A DNA stretch of 34,688 bases from an uncultured Pelagibacteraceae bacterium. Its GTDB lineage: Bacteria; Pseudomonadota; Alphaproteobacteria; Pelagibacterales; AG-422-B15. The DNA is taken from positions 1-34,688 of the forward strand of contig CABYGA010000012.1 in assembly GCA_902518415.1 (NCBI GenBank). Direction: 5' to 3'. The notes beneath the pieces were generated by a model. That model ran no database searches, was not told where the DNA came from, and worked only from the letters and a program-made list of their open reading frames with translations. Of the stretch, positions 10,012 to 20,435 are shown in pieces. Within the stretch, counting starts at the first letter, position 1. Each line of letters begins with the position of its first letter. The translations under genes and the position numbers were made by a program.

Positions 10012-11110
10012 AACTCTCAAGGTTACAACTCCTCTTAAGAAATATAATATAATTATTGGCAATAATATTATAGCCAGCTCTGGAAAATATTCTAAAAAAT
10101 ATTTAAGGAGTGATAGGGTATTCATTGTTACAAATAAGCTTCTTAAATCTTTGTATTTAAAAAAAATAAAGAACTCATTTGTTAAGCATGGAATAACTGT
10201 CAGCGAAATTATCATTAACGATAGTGAAAGTAAGAAAAATCTTGAGTCAGTAAAAATCTTAACAAGCCATTTATTAAAAAATAAAGTTGATAGAAATGAT
10301 ACTCTGATTGCTCTTGGGGGAGGCGTAATAGGTGATCTCGTTGGATTTGTAGCAAGTATAACCCTAAGGGGTATTAACTTTATTCAAATTCCTACAACTT
10401 TACTTTCACAAGTAGACTCATCAGTTGGTGGGAAAACAGGAATTAACACGCCAATTGGAAAAAATTTAATAGGTTCTTTTTATCAGCCTGCTCTTGTTAT
10501 TTCTGACGTAGGCATATTAAAGAGCTTATATAAAAGAGAGGTATTGTCAGGATATGCAGAAGTAATCAAGTATGGCATTATAATGGACAAAGCGTTTTTT
10601 AATTGGCTATTAAAAAATGATAAACATTTTTTGAGTCAAAATGCTAATTACCTAATAGAGATGGTATATAAATCATGCAAAAATAAAGCAAAAATAGTAA
10701 ATCAAGATGAAAAGGAAAAAAATATTAGAGCCTTATTAAACCTTGGCCATACTTTTGGACATGCTATCGAAGCACTTAATAATTATAAAAAAACAGTTGT
10801 GCATGGTGAAGCTGTTGCGATAGGAATAATAATGGCACTAGAGCTATCTTTCTTAGAAGGAAAAATATCAAAAGACATTATAAATAAAATAAAATCACAT
10901 TTTGATAAAATAGGCATTAAAAGAAAAATACCAAAGCAATTAAAACTGCATTTAAACACTTCACAGTTTATAGAAGCAATGTCTTCTGATAAAAAAGTAA
11001 AAAATAAAAAAATAAATTTAATACTATGTAAAAGTATTGGTGAAGCTTATATCACTGATACTTTCAAACATAAGAACATGAAAAAGGTAATAAAAGATTT
11101 TTTAAACTAA
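10004..11110 (+). CDS. aroB: 3-dehydroquinate synthase
   Basis: ALGGGVIGDLVGFVAS, QIPTTLLSQVDSSVGGKTGINTPIGKNLIGSFYQP, LNLGHTFGHAIEA, HGEAVAIGI. Confidence 0.97.
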   Translation: MIKTLKVTTPLKKYNIIIGNNIIASSGKYSKKYLRSDRVFIVTNKLLKSLYLKKIKNSFVKHGITVSEIIINDSESKKNLESVKILTSHLLKNKVDRNDTLIALGGGVIGDLVGFVASITLRGINFIQIPTTLLSQVDSSVGGKTGINTPIGKNLIGSFYQPALVISDVGILKSLYKREVLSGYAEVIKYGIIMDKAFFNWLLKNDKHFLSQNANYLIEMVYKSCKNKAKIVNQDEKEKNIRALLNLGHTFGHAIEALNNYKKTVVHGEAVAIGIIMALELSFLEGKISKDIINKIKSHFDKIGIKRKIPKQLKLHLNTSQFIEAMSSDKKVKNKKINLILCKSIGEAYITDTFKHKNMKKVIKDFLN

Positions 11111-12379
11111 ATGTTATTTGAGATAATTATTTTATTTTTCGCTATTATTATACTGCTTGCATTATCTGCATTTTTCTCAGGATCAGAAACTGGATTGACA
11201 GCCAGTACAAGAAGTCGACTTACAGGTTTGCGAATGAAAGGTAGTAAAAATGCTGATGTTGCTCTTCAATTGCTAAATAAAAAAGAATCATTAATCGGTG
11301 CGATATTATTAGGTAATAATCTTGTAAATATTCTTGCTTCCGCATTGGCTACAAGCCTACTCATTAAAGTATTTGGAAATTCAGGTGTAGCTTACGCAGT
11401 AATAATCATGACGGCATTAATTGTGATCTTTGCTGAAATTCTTCCTAAAAGCTATGCAATTGCGAATGCGGAGAAATTAGCGTTGATTGTTAGTCCATTA
11501 TTAAAACCACTGGTTACTGTACTGGCGCCCGTTACATGGATTATGGAAAAAATAGTTTTTTATATTCTAGGAATTTTTGGAATTAAACATGATCAAAATT
11601 CTCGCAGTATATCTGTTGCCGATGAAATAAGAGGAACGGTAGACCTACATCATAAAGAAGGTCGACTATTTAAAATTGACAAGGATATGGTTACTGGAAT
11701 TTTAGACTTATCTGAAATTGCGGTTGAAGATATTATGGTACATAGAAGCAACGTGTTTATGCTTAATATTGATGATGATCCTGAAAAGATTGTTAATCAG
11801 GTAATAGAAAGCCCATATACAAGAGTCCCAATATGGAAAGACAATAATGAAAATATAATAGGTTTAATACATGCTAAAAATTTACTGAAATTACTTAAAG
11901 AAAAGCAAACCCTTTCAATTACGCGGGAAGACATAAAGGATTCACTTATTAAAACATGGTTTGTTCCAGAAACAACTTCTCTGAAAGATCAACTTCAAAT
12001 GCATCTTAATAGAAAAATTAAATTAGCAATGGTTGTTGATGAGTACGGAGTACTGAGTGGAATGATTAGCCTAGAAGATATTATAGAGGAAATCGTTGGC
12101 GAGATAAGTGATGAACATGATATTGAGCTTTCTGACATAAAGAGGAATCAAGATGGTTCAGTAAAAGTAAAGGGTTCGACAGAAATAAGAAATATCAACA
12201 GAAGTTTTGGATGGGATTTGCCTGATGAAGAAGCGAATACGATTTCTGGACTTATAATAAATGAGTCAAGATCCTTTCCCAAGACTGGTCAGATTTTTCA
12301 ATATTATGGTTTTAAGTTTGAAATATTAGGAACTAATAAAAATATTATTACTCAAGTAAAAATATCTTCACTTAATTAG
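11111..12379 (+). CDS. CNNM/DUF21 + CBS-pair + CorC/HlyC domain membrane protein
   Basis: DUF21-like N-terminus SAFFSGSETGLTA, two CBS segments (VEDIMVHRSNV..., MVVDEYGVLSGMISLEDIIEEIVGEI) and a CorC_HlyC C-terminal domain. Confidence 0.92.
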   Translation: MLFEIIILFFAIIILLALSAFFSGSETGLTASTRSRLTGLRMKGSKNADVALQLLNKKESLIGAILLGNNLVNILASALATSLLIKVFGNSGVAYAVIIMTALIVIFAEILPKSYAIANAEKLALIVSPLLKPLVTVLAPVTWIMEKIVFYILGIFGIKHDQNSRSISVADEIRGTVDLHHKEGRLFKIDKDMVTGILDLSEIAVEDIMVHRSNVFMLNIDDDPEKIVNQVIESPYTRVPIWKDNNENIIGLIHAKNLLKLLKEKQTLSITREDIKDSLIKTWFVPETTSLKDQLQMHLNRKIKLAMVVDEYGVLSGMISLEDIIEEIVGEISDEHDIELSDIKRNQDGSVKVKGSTEIRNINRSFGWDLPDEEANTISGLIINESRSFPKTGQIFQYYGFKFEILGTNKNIITQVKISSLN

Positions 12380-12649
12380 AGAATATTCTGCTTCAGTATG
12401 CAACTTTAGTCTGATTGAATGAATATCATCTAAAATTTCCTGTTCGAGTACTTTATGCACTTTTCTCTCTCTATCAATTCGTGATAGGTTTAGAAACTCT
12501 TCAGAAACTATAATAAGTTTTATATGGGAAGTATCTTTATTTTCGCCAGAATAATGGTTTTTGTGTTGGTCAGAAAAATTTATTATTTTGAAAAATGATG
12601 GTTTAAAAAAATCATTAATCTTCCTGTTTATATTTTTTTCAAGACTCAT
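12368..12649 (-). CDS. bolA: BolA family protein
   Basis: 93 aa with HYSGENKDTSHIKLIIVSEEFLNLSRIDRERKVHKVL, typical BolA/IbaG fold sequence. Confidence 0.85.
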   Translation of the reverse strand: MSLEKNINRKINDFFKPSFFKIINFSDQHKNHYSGENKDTSHIKLIIVSEEFLNLSRIDRERKVHKVLEQEILDDIHSIRLKLHTEAEYSLIK

Positions 12650-12685
12650 ATATAATCATATATACTTAACATAATTAATTGCGAT

Positions 12686-13225
12686 ATGGATAACAGAAAA
12701 TGCTCTTTTGAAAATTGCCCCAATGATGGAGAATTTAAAGCACCTTCATCGCCAAAAGAGCTTAAAAGGTATGTATGGTTCTGTTTGAAGCATATCAGAG
12801 AATATAATAAAAAGTGGAATTATTTCTCTGATATGTCTGCTGACGAAATTGAAGAGTTTATTGAAAACGACATCATTGGCCACAGAAAAACCAAAAAAAT
12901 AGGCACGAATGATGTGAATTACTTCGAAAAAATATCAAAAATCTCCGAACAGATGTTTTCTGGCATGAATAATCTTGAAAACCTGAATATGCACCCTAGT
13001 TTTTATAGTTCTAAATATCTAAATGCACTAGCAACTTTAGGTATGGACAAAAAAGAAAGTTCATTAGAGGATATTAAGTCTAAATTCAAAAAGATTGTAA
13101 AAGAACTTCACCCTGATACAGTTGGACTGAATGAAGAAAACAAAGAAAAACTTACTAAGGTTCTAGAAGCCTACAAAATAATAAAGGATCAACATGACAG
13201 CAACAGAAAACCTAATTCAAAATAA
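12686..13225 (+). CDS. J-domain (DnaJ-like) protein
   Basis: C-terminal J-domain with HPD (KFKKIVKELHPDTVGLNEENKEKLTKVLEAYKII), Cys-containing N-terminus (KCSFENCPNDGEF...WFCLKHI). Sits directly upstream of cobS. Confidence 0.85.
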   Translation: MDNRKCSFENCPNDGEFKAPSSPKELKRYVWFCLKHIREYNKKWNYFSDMSADEIEEFIENDIIGHRKTKKIGTNDVNYFEKISKISEQMFSGMNNLENLNMHPSFYSSKYLNALATLGMDKKESSLEDIKSKFKKIVKELHPDTVGLNEENKEKLTKVLEAYKIIKDQHDSNRKPNSK

Positions 13226-14183
13226 GCCTGACATTTCTATTTCAGTAAATCAGGCCTTTGGCATTGATACAGATTTACACGTTGAGGGGTTTTCAAAGAA
13301 GTCTGAATATGTTCCAGATATCGATAGCAGCTATTGTTTTGATAAAGCAACAACAATGGCAGTTTTATCGGGTTTTAAATATAATAGAAGGGTAATGGTC
13401 CAGGGATTACATGGTACTGGAAAATCTACCCATATCGAACAAATTGCTGCGCGGCTTAATTGGCCTTGTATTAGAGTTAACCTTGACAGTCATATAAGCC
13501 GAATTGATTTAATAGGTAAAGATGCGATCGTATTGAAAGAAGGCAAGCAAGTAACAGAATTTCAGGATGGAATTCTTCCTTGGTCATTACAAAATCCAAC
13601 GGCATTAGTTTTTGATGAATACGATGCAGGTAGGCCTGATGTCATGTTTGTAATACAAAGAGTCTTGGAAGCAGATGGCAAATTTACACTTCTAGATAAA
13701 AATAGAGTTTTAAAACCAAATCCTTATTTTAGAATGTTTGCAACAACAAACACAGTTGGCTTAGGTGATACCACGGGCTTATATCACGGAACACAACAGA
13801 TTAATCAGGGTCAAATGGATAGGTGGAATATTGTGACCACACTCAATTATCTTAATTTTGAGCAAGAAAAACAAATCATGCTCTCAAAAGTTCCTTCTTT
13901 TAACACACAAGAAAAGCAAGAAATCATTGAACTTATGATTAAAGTAGCAGACCTATCCAGAAAAGGGCTATCAAATGGAGATATATCAACGGTTATGAGT
14001 CCACGAACAGTTTTAACCTGGGCTCAAAATGCTGAAATATTTGACTTCAATTATGCAATGGCATTCAAACTTACTTTCTTAAATAAATGTGATGAGAGTG
14101 AAAGACAAATTATATCTGAATATTATCAACGCTGTTTTGGTGACGATCTCTCATTAGAAAAGAATGAGTTTAACTTAATATAG
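13194..14183 (+). CDS. cobS: Aerobic cobaltochelatase subunit CobS (AAA+ ATPase)
   Basis: Walker [71 protein letters not shown]. Confidence 0.94.
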   Translation: MTATENLIQNKPDISISVNQAFGIDTDLHVEGFSKKSEYVPDIDSSYCFDKATTMAVLSGFKYNRRVMVQGLHGTGKSTHIEQIAARLNWPCIRVNLDSHISRIDLIGKDAIVLKEGKQVTEFQDGILPWSLQNPTALVFDEYDAGRPDVMFVIQRVLEADGKFTLLDKNRVLKPNPYFRMFATTNTVGLGDTTGLYHGTQQINQGQMDRWNIVTTLNYLNFEQEKQIMLSKVPSFNTQEKQEIIELMIKVADLSRKGLSNGDISTVMSPRTVLTWAQNAEIFDFNYAMAFKLTFLNKCDESERQIISEYYQRCFGDDLSLEKNEFNLI

Positions 14184-16018
14184 TGAAAGAAGATATTTTA
14201 GAAGATATCAAAAGGGCTATCTCATCTGCTACAAGGGCTATTGCTGAAAACAAAGAGCTTGAAATTGTATTCGAAGATACCGGTTCTTCATCTGAAAATA
14301 AAATTGTTTTACCCCAAATAAAGTTAGATGTTAATCCTGAATCGCTTAGCCAGCTTAGAGGGAATGCTGATAATCAAGCCCTAAGATATAAATACCACAA
14401 TCAAGACACTTTCAAAGAATACGAGCCCTCCGGAGAAAAAAATAGAAAGATTTATGAAATACTTGAAGATACTCGCATACAACTAATAGGCAGTAAATTG
14501 ATGAGAGGTGTTAAAAATAATTTACATTCTCTCTATGAAGATAAATTTAAAGACAAAAATATTTCTGAAATCTCTAAACAATCTGATATTGATATTGAAG
14601 ATGCTATTGATTTATATTTTAGAAATAAAGTCAGTCCTGATTATCTACCTAAAAATTCTGATAAAGCAATAAGCGTATGGAAGAAATGGCTTCAAAGTAG
14701 GATTGGCGACTCTTCCAATTCGCTCTTAGAGAATATTTATGATCAAAAAGTTTTTGCTGAAAATGTAAATAAATTAATAAATGACTTAGACTATTATGAT
14801 GAACAAAATAGTAATGATGAAAAGAATGAAGAGGAAAAAAATCAAAACACAGAGCAACTCGAAAATAATGAATTAGATGAGATGGAGAATCAGTCATCTT
14901 TTAGTGATGATGAGGCCACACAGTCAGAAGAAGAAGTGGGGTATGAAGAAACAGAAATGAATATTGACCAACAAGAGGATGATGAACTTTCAGAGTTTGA
15001 TGAAGGAAATAGTGAAAATGCAACACCTCAGTATAGAGCTGAGAATTCAAGTGAACAAATACTAAGTGAGTATGGTATATACACTGAGGAATTTGATGAG
15101 ATAATTACTGCTTCAAATATATGCGAAGATGAAGAATTAAACCGCCTTCGCGCTTACTTAGACCAGCAACTAAAGTCATATCAAACAATTATTTCTAGAT
15201 TGGCTAATCGATTACAAAGGAAATTGCTTGCTAAGCAAAATCGAAGCTGGGATTTTGATTTAGAAGAGGGATTGCTAGATACATCAAGATTAACCAGGAT
15301 TATAATGGACCCATATCACTCATTATCCTTCAAAAAAGAAAAAGATACTGACTTCAAAGATACAGTAGTTTCACTCTTAATTGATAATTCTGGATCAATG
15401 AGAGGAAGGCCCATTACTGTAGCTGCTATGAGCGCAGATATTCTTGCCAGAACTCTCGAGAGATGTGGTGTGAAGGTTGAGATACTTGGCTTTACAACAA
15501 AAGCTTGGAAAGGTGGCAAAAGTAGAGAACATTGGATGCAAAACAAGAAGATTCCAGCACCAGGAAGATTGAATGATTTAAGGCACATTATTTATAAAGC
15601 TGCAGATGAACCTTGGCGTAGATCAAAAAAGAATTTAGGTCTCATGATGCGAGAGGGTCTATTAAAAGAAAATATTGATGGAGAGGCACTTTTATGGGCG
15701 CATAAAAGGCTGCAAGTCAGATATGAAGCAAGAAAAATATTAATGGTTATATCCGATGGAGCTCCTGTAGATGATAGTACTTTATCCGTGAATACAGGAA
15801 ATTATCTTGAAAAACATTTAAGAGGTGTAATCGAATGGATAGAATCAAAATCTGCCATTCAACTGTTGGCCGTAGGAATAGGTCATGATGTTACTAGATA
15901 CTATAAAAGGGCTGTCACCATAGTAGACGCTGAACAGTTAGCAGACGTTATGACAGAGCAGTTAGTTGATTTATTTGAAGAGAGTGAGAAAAAAAGTAAA
16001 AGTCAGCTTGCTAATTAA
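14183..16018 (+). CDS. cobT: Aerobic cobaltochelatase subunit CobT (vWA/MIDAS protein)
   Basis: GTG start overlapping the cobS TAG stop (TAGTG). Acidic linker then [47 protein letters not shown], and [13 protein letters not shown]. Confidence 0.94.
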   Translation: MKEDILEDIKRAISSATRAIAENKELEIVFEDTGSSSENKIVLPQIKLDVNPESLSQLRGNADNQALRYKYHNQDTFKEYEPSGEKNRKIYEILEDTRIQLIGSKLMRGVKNNLHSLYEDKFKDKNISEISKQSDIDIEDAIDLYFRNKVSPDYLPKNSDKAISVWKKWLQSRIGDSSNSLLENIYDQKVFAENVNKLINDLDYYDEQNSNDEKNEEEKNQNTEQLENNELDEMENQSSFSDDEATQSEEEVGYEETEMNIDQQEDDELSEFDEGNSENATPQYRAENSSEQILSEYGIYTEEFDEIITASNICEDEELNRLRAYLDQQLKSYQTIISRLANRLQRKLLAKQNRSWDFDLEEGLLDTSRLTRIIMDPYHSLSFKKEKDTDFKDTVVSLLIDNSGSMRGRPITVAAMSADILARTLERCGVKVEILGFTTKAWKGGKSREHWMQNKKIPAPGRLNDLRHIIYKAADEPWRRSKKNLGLMMREGLLKENIDGEALLWAHKRLQVRYEARKILMVISDGAPVDDSTLSVNTGNYLEKHLRGVIEWIESKSAIQLLAVGIGHDVTRYYKRAVTIVDAEQLADVMTEQLVDLFEESEKKSKSQLAN

Positions 16019-16301
16019 TTTTACTCGCAGCTATGCCCATTGCGCGTTGTAATCTCTTAGCTTTAAGTGATAGTTTCTTACTTTTTGTTTTTGTTAAAAA
16101 TTCGTCTATTCCACCAAATTTCGAGACTGTTCTAATTGACGACGTAGCCACTGATAACTTTATTTTTTTATTCAACAATTCACTTTTAAAAGTTACTGCT
16201 TGAAGATTAACATTGAATTTTCTTCTAGTTTTATTATTGGCTTTACTTACGTTGTTTCCAAATTGAACTTTTTTGCCAGATAAATCACATGCTTTTGTCA
16301 T
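16011..16301 (-). CDS. rpmB: 50S ribosomal protein L28
   Basis: 96 aa: [34 protein letters not shown]... typical alphaproteobacterial L28. Confidence 0.95.
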   Translation of the reverse strand: MTKACDLSGKKVQFGNNVSKANNKTRRKFNVNLQAVTFKSELLNKKIKLSVATSSIRTVSKFGGIDEFLTKTKSKKLSLKAKRLQRAMGIAASKIN

Positions 16302-16344
16302 AATTTGTGTTAGTTAAAGATAATAATAAATATTGTCAATATGA

Positions 16345-17310
16345 TTATTTACTCTGCAAATTCTTGGTAATAGCTTCAATAGCTTCAAACATTTGAATCT
16401 TGCCATCCATTACTTTTTGTGAAAATTTGCTAATACTGCCGTCTGCTTTGATTTTCTTTTGAATATTGAATTGGATTATTTCTCTAACCTCTTCTTCTAT
16501 CCAATAATTAAACTGTTTAGCACGCCTTTCATCAAAATTTTTATTTTTTTTATTTTGTGAGACTATATTCTTTATGGTTTCTATTACTTTTTCCATGCCA
16601 GTTTGCTCAATGGCCGAGACAAGTAAGACCTCCTTATCAGCAGTATCATTTGATTTTTTATAATAACTTATTGCCGATTTATAATCAGAAGCAGTTTTAG
16701 AGGCCTCAGATTTTAGGTCACCATCATTTTTATTAACTATAAATATATCAGCATATTCCGTTATCCCTTTTTTTATTCCCTGCAGCTCATCTCCAGAACC
16801 TGGTCCTACAATTAGAGAAAATATATCTACTAAATTAGTTGCCATGATTTCTGACTGACCTACACCAACAGTTTCAATAAAAATAAAATCATAACCCGCT
16901 GCATCCAATATGATTGACGCTTCTCTTGTTCCAATTGAAATGCCCCCCAAAGAACCCCTTGAGGGAGTAGACCTTATGAATGTATTGGGATTTTTAGAAA
17001 TTTCTATCATCCTAGTTTTGTCGCCCAATATAGACCCTCCTGTAATCTGTGAAGATGGGTCAATAGCTAAAATGCCAAGCTTATAATTTTTTTCAACCAG
17101 ATAACGACCAAATGATTCAATAAATGTTGATTTGCCAACACCAGGAGGTCCTGAAAATCCAACACGAATTGATTTACCTGGCTTATTTAATAGCTCTGAA
17201 ATCAGTTTTCTACTTTCTTTTTTATCATTTTCCCTAGAGGACTCAACTAATGTGATGGCTTTAGCAATTGCAGCTCTTTCACCTTTTATAATTTTTTCAA
17301 CAAGCTGCAT
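16345..17310 (-). CDS. meaB: Methylmalonyl-CoA mutase-associated GTPase MeaB (ArgK family)
   Basis: VGFSGPPGVGKSTFIE P-loop, LAIDPSSQITGGSILGDKTRM, FIETVGVGQSE, NKNDGD. Start abuts the mcm stop. Confidence 0.95.
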   Translation of the reverse strand: MQLVEKIIKGERAAIAKAITLVESSRENDKKESRKLISELLNKPGKSIRVGFSGPPGVGKSTFIESFGRYLVEKNYKLGILAIDPSSQITGGSILGDKTRMIEISKNPNTFIRSTPSRGSLGGISIGTREASIILDAAGYDFIFIETVGVGQSEIMATNLVDIFSLIVGPGSGDELQGIKKGITEYADIFIVNKNDGDLKSEASKTASDYKSAISYYKKSNDTADKEVLLVSAIEQTGMEKVIETIKNIVSQNKKNKNFDERRAKQFNYWIEEEVREIIQFNIQKKIKADGSISKFSQKVMDGKIQMFEAIEAITKNLQSK

Positions 17311-19467
17311 TTAATTATTTTTATGAATTTTATCTGATATCAAATCGATAACCTTTTCTGCTGATTCAATAATATTTGAACCTGGGCCAAAGATGGCTGA
17401 AATATTATTTTTATATAAAAAGTCGTAGTCTTGCTCAGGTATAACTCCACCAACAAAAACAATTATTTTTGACTTGGGATCTATTTCTTTTAGGCTTTTC
17501 ATAAGCTCTGGTACAAGTGTTTTGTGACCTGCCGCAAGTGTTGAGACACCTATTGCATGTACATCATTTTCAATTGCGTCTTTTGCCACATCTTTTGGAG
17601 ACTGAAATAAAGGACCCATATCAACATCAAATCCCATATCTGCAAATGACGTAGCAACAATCTTTGCTCCTCTATCATGACCATCTTGACCCATCTTAAC
17701 TACCAAAACTCTAGGTCTTCGACCATTTTCCTCTTCAAAAATATTTACTTTTTTTGTTACATTCATAAAATCCTCATCACCCTCAAAATGTTTTCCATAT
17801 ACCCCTGAGACACTTAACGATGTTGCAAAATGTCTTCCATATACTTGCTCTAACGCTTTTGAAACTTCCCCAACTGTTGCTCTCTTTTTTATAGCATCAA
17901 TTGAACACGCTAACAAATTACTGTCCTCTTTGGCTGCATTTACTAATTTAGCTAGAGACTCATCAACTGCCTTTTGATCCCTAGAGGCTTTTATGTCATT
18001 TATTTTTTTTATTTGATCATCTCTCACTTTATTATTGTCAATTACCCTAACATCTACCTTTGGCTCTTTGGGGTTTTTAAACTTATTTACCCCAACAACA
18101 ACTCTTGACCCACTATCTACTTTTGCTTGTTTTTTAGTAGCCGATTCCTCAATTTTTAATTTTGGCACGCCCGCCTTTACAGCTTTCGTCATCCCTCCAA
18201 GGGACTCTATCTCTTCTATAATCTCCCAAGCTTTTTTTGATAATTCGTCAGTAAGACTTTCTATAAAATATGATCCTGCTAATGGATCTACAGTATTCGT
18301 TACGCCAGTTTCATTTTGAAGAATAAGCTGAGTATTTCTAGCTATTCGAGCTGATTCATCAGTAGGAAGAGCAATTGCTTCATCAAATGAATTAGTGTGT
18401 AAACTCTGAGTTCCGCCTAGTATAGCGGACAGTGCCTCATAAGATGTCCTAATAATATTATTATATGGATCCTTTTCAGTAAGTGATACTCCAGAAGTCT
18501 GACAGTGTGTCCTGAGTATCATGGACTTTTCATTTTTTGCTCCAAAATCTTTCATTATTTTATACCATAATGTTCTAGCTGCTCTGAGTTTTGCAATCTC
18601 CATGAAGAAATCAGTTCCAATAGCAAAAAAGAATGAAAGACGTGGAGCGAAGTCATCAATATCTAACCCTTTTGAGAGAGCTGCCCTTACATATTCCATA
18701 CCGTCAGCAAGTGTGTAAGCAAGTTCAAGCACATTATCTGCACCTGCTTCTTGCATATGATAGCCAGAGATTGAAATCGAATTAAACTTTGGCATTTCCT
18801 TAGACGTAAATTCAATTATGTCAGCAACGATTTTCATAGATGGATCAGGAGGATAAATGTATGTATTTCTCACCATGAATTCCTTTAAAATGTCATTTTG
18901 TATAGTTCCAGATAGTAAATTTTTGTTAACATTTTGCTCTTCCCCGGCAACAATGAATGAGGATAAGACAGGAAGCACTGCCCCATTCATCGTCATTGAT
19001 ACAGACATTTGATCAAGTGGAATGTCATTGAATAGAATTTTCATGTCTTCAACAGTATCAATGGCAACACCAGCCTTGCCAACATCTCCCATTACTAAAT
19101 CATCATCAGAGTCATAACCTCTATGAGTCGGCAGATCAAAAGCAACTGAAAGACCTTTTTGACCAGATTTTAAATTTTTCTTATAAAAATCATTTGACTC
19201 CTCTGCTGTAGAAAACCCAGCATACTGCCTTATCGTCCAAGGTCTATTTGTATACATTGAAGCTTTTGGGCCCCTCGTATATGGCAACTGACCAGGTAAT
19301 GAGTCATTATCTACAAATGAAAGATTCTCAATGTCAGCTTTTGTATAAACTGGCTTTATTTCAATACCTTCGTCTGTTTCAGAAGACGCCTCGTTGAGAT
19401 CAATCTTGGTTTCTCGTTCAAAGCTTTTCTGCCACTTTGTATAATTATCACTATTATTTGTTTTCAT
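17311..19467 (-). CDS. mcm: Methylmalonyl-CoA mutase (catalytic + C-terminal B12-binding domain)
   Basis: 718 aa: [31 protein letters not shown], and B12-binding [36 protein letters not shown] (DxHxxG). Confidence 0.96.
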   Translation of the reverse strand: MKTNNSDNYTKWQKSFERETKIDLNEASSETDEGIEIKPVYTKADIENLSFVDNDSLPGQLPYTRGPKASMYTNRPWTIRQYAGFSTAEESNDFYKKNLKSGQKGLSVAFDLPTHRGYDSDDDLVMGDVGKAGVAIDTVEDMKILFNDIPLDQMSVSMTMNGAVLPVLSSFIVAGEEQNVNKNLLSGTIQNDILKEFMVRNTYIYPPDPSMKIVADIIEFTSKEMPKFNSISISGYHMQEAGADNVLELAYTLADGMEYVRAALSKGLDIDDFAPRLSFFFAIGTDFFMEIAKLRAARTLWYKIMKDFGAKNEKSMILRTHCQTSGVSLTEKDPYNNIIRTSYEALSAILGGTQSLHTNSFDEAIALPTDESARIARNTQLILQNETGVTNTVDPLAGSYFIESLTDELSKKAWEIIEEIESLGGMTKAVKAGVPKLKIEESATKKQAKVDSGSRVVVGVNKFKNPKEPKVDVRVIDNNKVRDDQIKKINDIKASRDQKAVDESLAKLVNAAKEDSNLLACSIDAIKKRATVGEVSKALEQVYGRHFATSLSVSGVYGKHFEGDEDFMNVTKKVNIFEEENGRRPRVLVVKMGQDGHDRGAKIVATSFADMGFDVDMGPLFQSPKDVAKDAIENDVHAIGVSTLAAGHKTLVPELMKSLKEIDPKSKIIVFVGGVIPEQDYDFLYKNNISAIFGPGSNIIESAEKVIDLISDKIHKNN

Positions 19468-19649
19468 ATTTAATTAAGAAACTTTTAAATTTAGACTATG
19501 TGATGTATATAATTATTTGATTATAAAAAAAAATAGAATATTTAAAGAACATAGCTTGTTAGTGATTCGGACACATAATCTACCTGTTTTGTTCTATATT
19601 ATAAACAATATGTTGTGTCAGTTAATAGTTAATATACAAAAATAATATT

Positions 19650-20087
19650 ATGTTTGAAAAGTTTACATCATTGTTTGAAAAGACTGAAACTAAAGAAGAT
19701 AACGAATTTGATGCAACGCAGTTGGCTGTTGCCTCGCTAATGATTACGACAGCAAAACACGATGGCATATTTGATGAAATTGAAAAGGAAGAAATTCTTA
19801 AGTTACTTAACAATTACTACAAGTTGACAGATGAAAGCTTAATCAATTTGTTTGAAATATCTGACTCTATGGTTGATAACGCCAGTGATATTCACCAGTT
19901 TACTTCAAAAATAAATTCTTCCTTAGATGATGAAGAAAAACTAGCAATAATTGAAATGCTTTGGAAGATAATCATTGCTGATGGGCGAATTGATGATTAT
20001 GAAAATGCTCTTGTGAGAAAACTATCAGGACTACTTTATATTGATGATTTTAAAGTTGGTGAAATCAAAAAAAGACTTACAGGTTAA
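19650..20087 (+). CDS. TerB-domain (tellurite resistance/COG4103-like) protein
   Basis: 145 aa: ATQLAVASLMITTAKHDGIFDEIEKEEIL and a second acidic motif IIIADGRIDDYENALVRKLSGLLYI, typical of TerB-like folds. Confidence 0.8.
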   Translation: MFEKFTSLFEKTETKEDNEFDATQLAVASLMITTAKHDGIFDEIEKEEILKLLNNYYKLTDESLINLFEISDSMVDNASDIHQFTSKINSSLDDEEKLAIIEMLWKIIIADGRIDDYENALVRKLSGLLYIDDFKVGEIKKRLTG

Positions 20088-20093
20088 TCCTCT

Positions 20094-20426
20094 ATGACAT
20101 ACGTAGTAAATGAGAATTGCATTAAATGCAAATTCACTGATTGTGTGGAAGTTTGTCCAGTTGATTGTTTCTATGAAGGTGAAAACATGCTAGTAATCAA
20201 TCCTGAGGAATGTATTGACTGTGGTGTTTGTGAGCCAGAATGTCCGGTAGATGCAATAATCTCTGATACTGAAGATAAAGATGGCAAATGGTTGAAAATT
20301 AATACGGAGTTCTCTAATGAGTGGCCGAATATTACATTAAAAAAAGATCCGCCAGTTGATGCGGAAAAATATGAGAATGAAGATGATAAGTATATCAAAT
20401 TTTTTTCAAAAAAACCTGGGGGATAA
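20094..20426 (+). CDS. fdxA: 7Fe-type ferredoxin FdxA
   Basis: [47 protein letters not shown] cluster-ligating cysteine pattern, with C-terminal extension. Confidence 0.93.
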   Translation: MTYVVNENCIKCKFTDCVEVCPVDCFYEGENMLVINPEECIDCGVCEPECPVDAIISDTEDKDGKWLKINTEFSNEWPNITLKKDPPVDAEKYENEDDKYIKFFSKKPGG

Positions 20427-20435
20427 GTCAATTAT

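Noticed and set aside
9985-10215. 76-aa minus-strand ORF over the aroK/aroB junction
   Set aside because: Antisense to aroB; hydrophobic composition is explained by the reverse complement of Lys/Asn-rich coding.
14649-15588. Minus-strand ORFs 14649..14897 and 15316..15588 inside cobT
   Set aside because: Antisense to CobT; the His/Ser/Phe-rich sequence mirrors the acidic linker codons.
17132-18718. Plus-strand ORFs inside meaB and mcm (17132..17314, 18035..18319, 18521..18718)
   Set aside because: Antisense to strongly conserved genes.
19650-20087. TerB protein as part of a phage-defence or tellurite-resistance ter cluster
   Set aside because: No terC/terD/terZ partners nearby; it is operonic with fdxA-carD.
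20171-20431. 86-aa minus-strand ORF opposite fdxA, and 19622..19813 opposite the terB start
   Set aside because: Antisense by-products; no ribosome-binding site or recognisable family.
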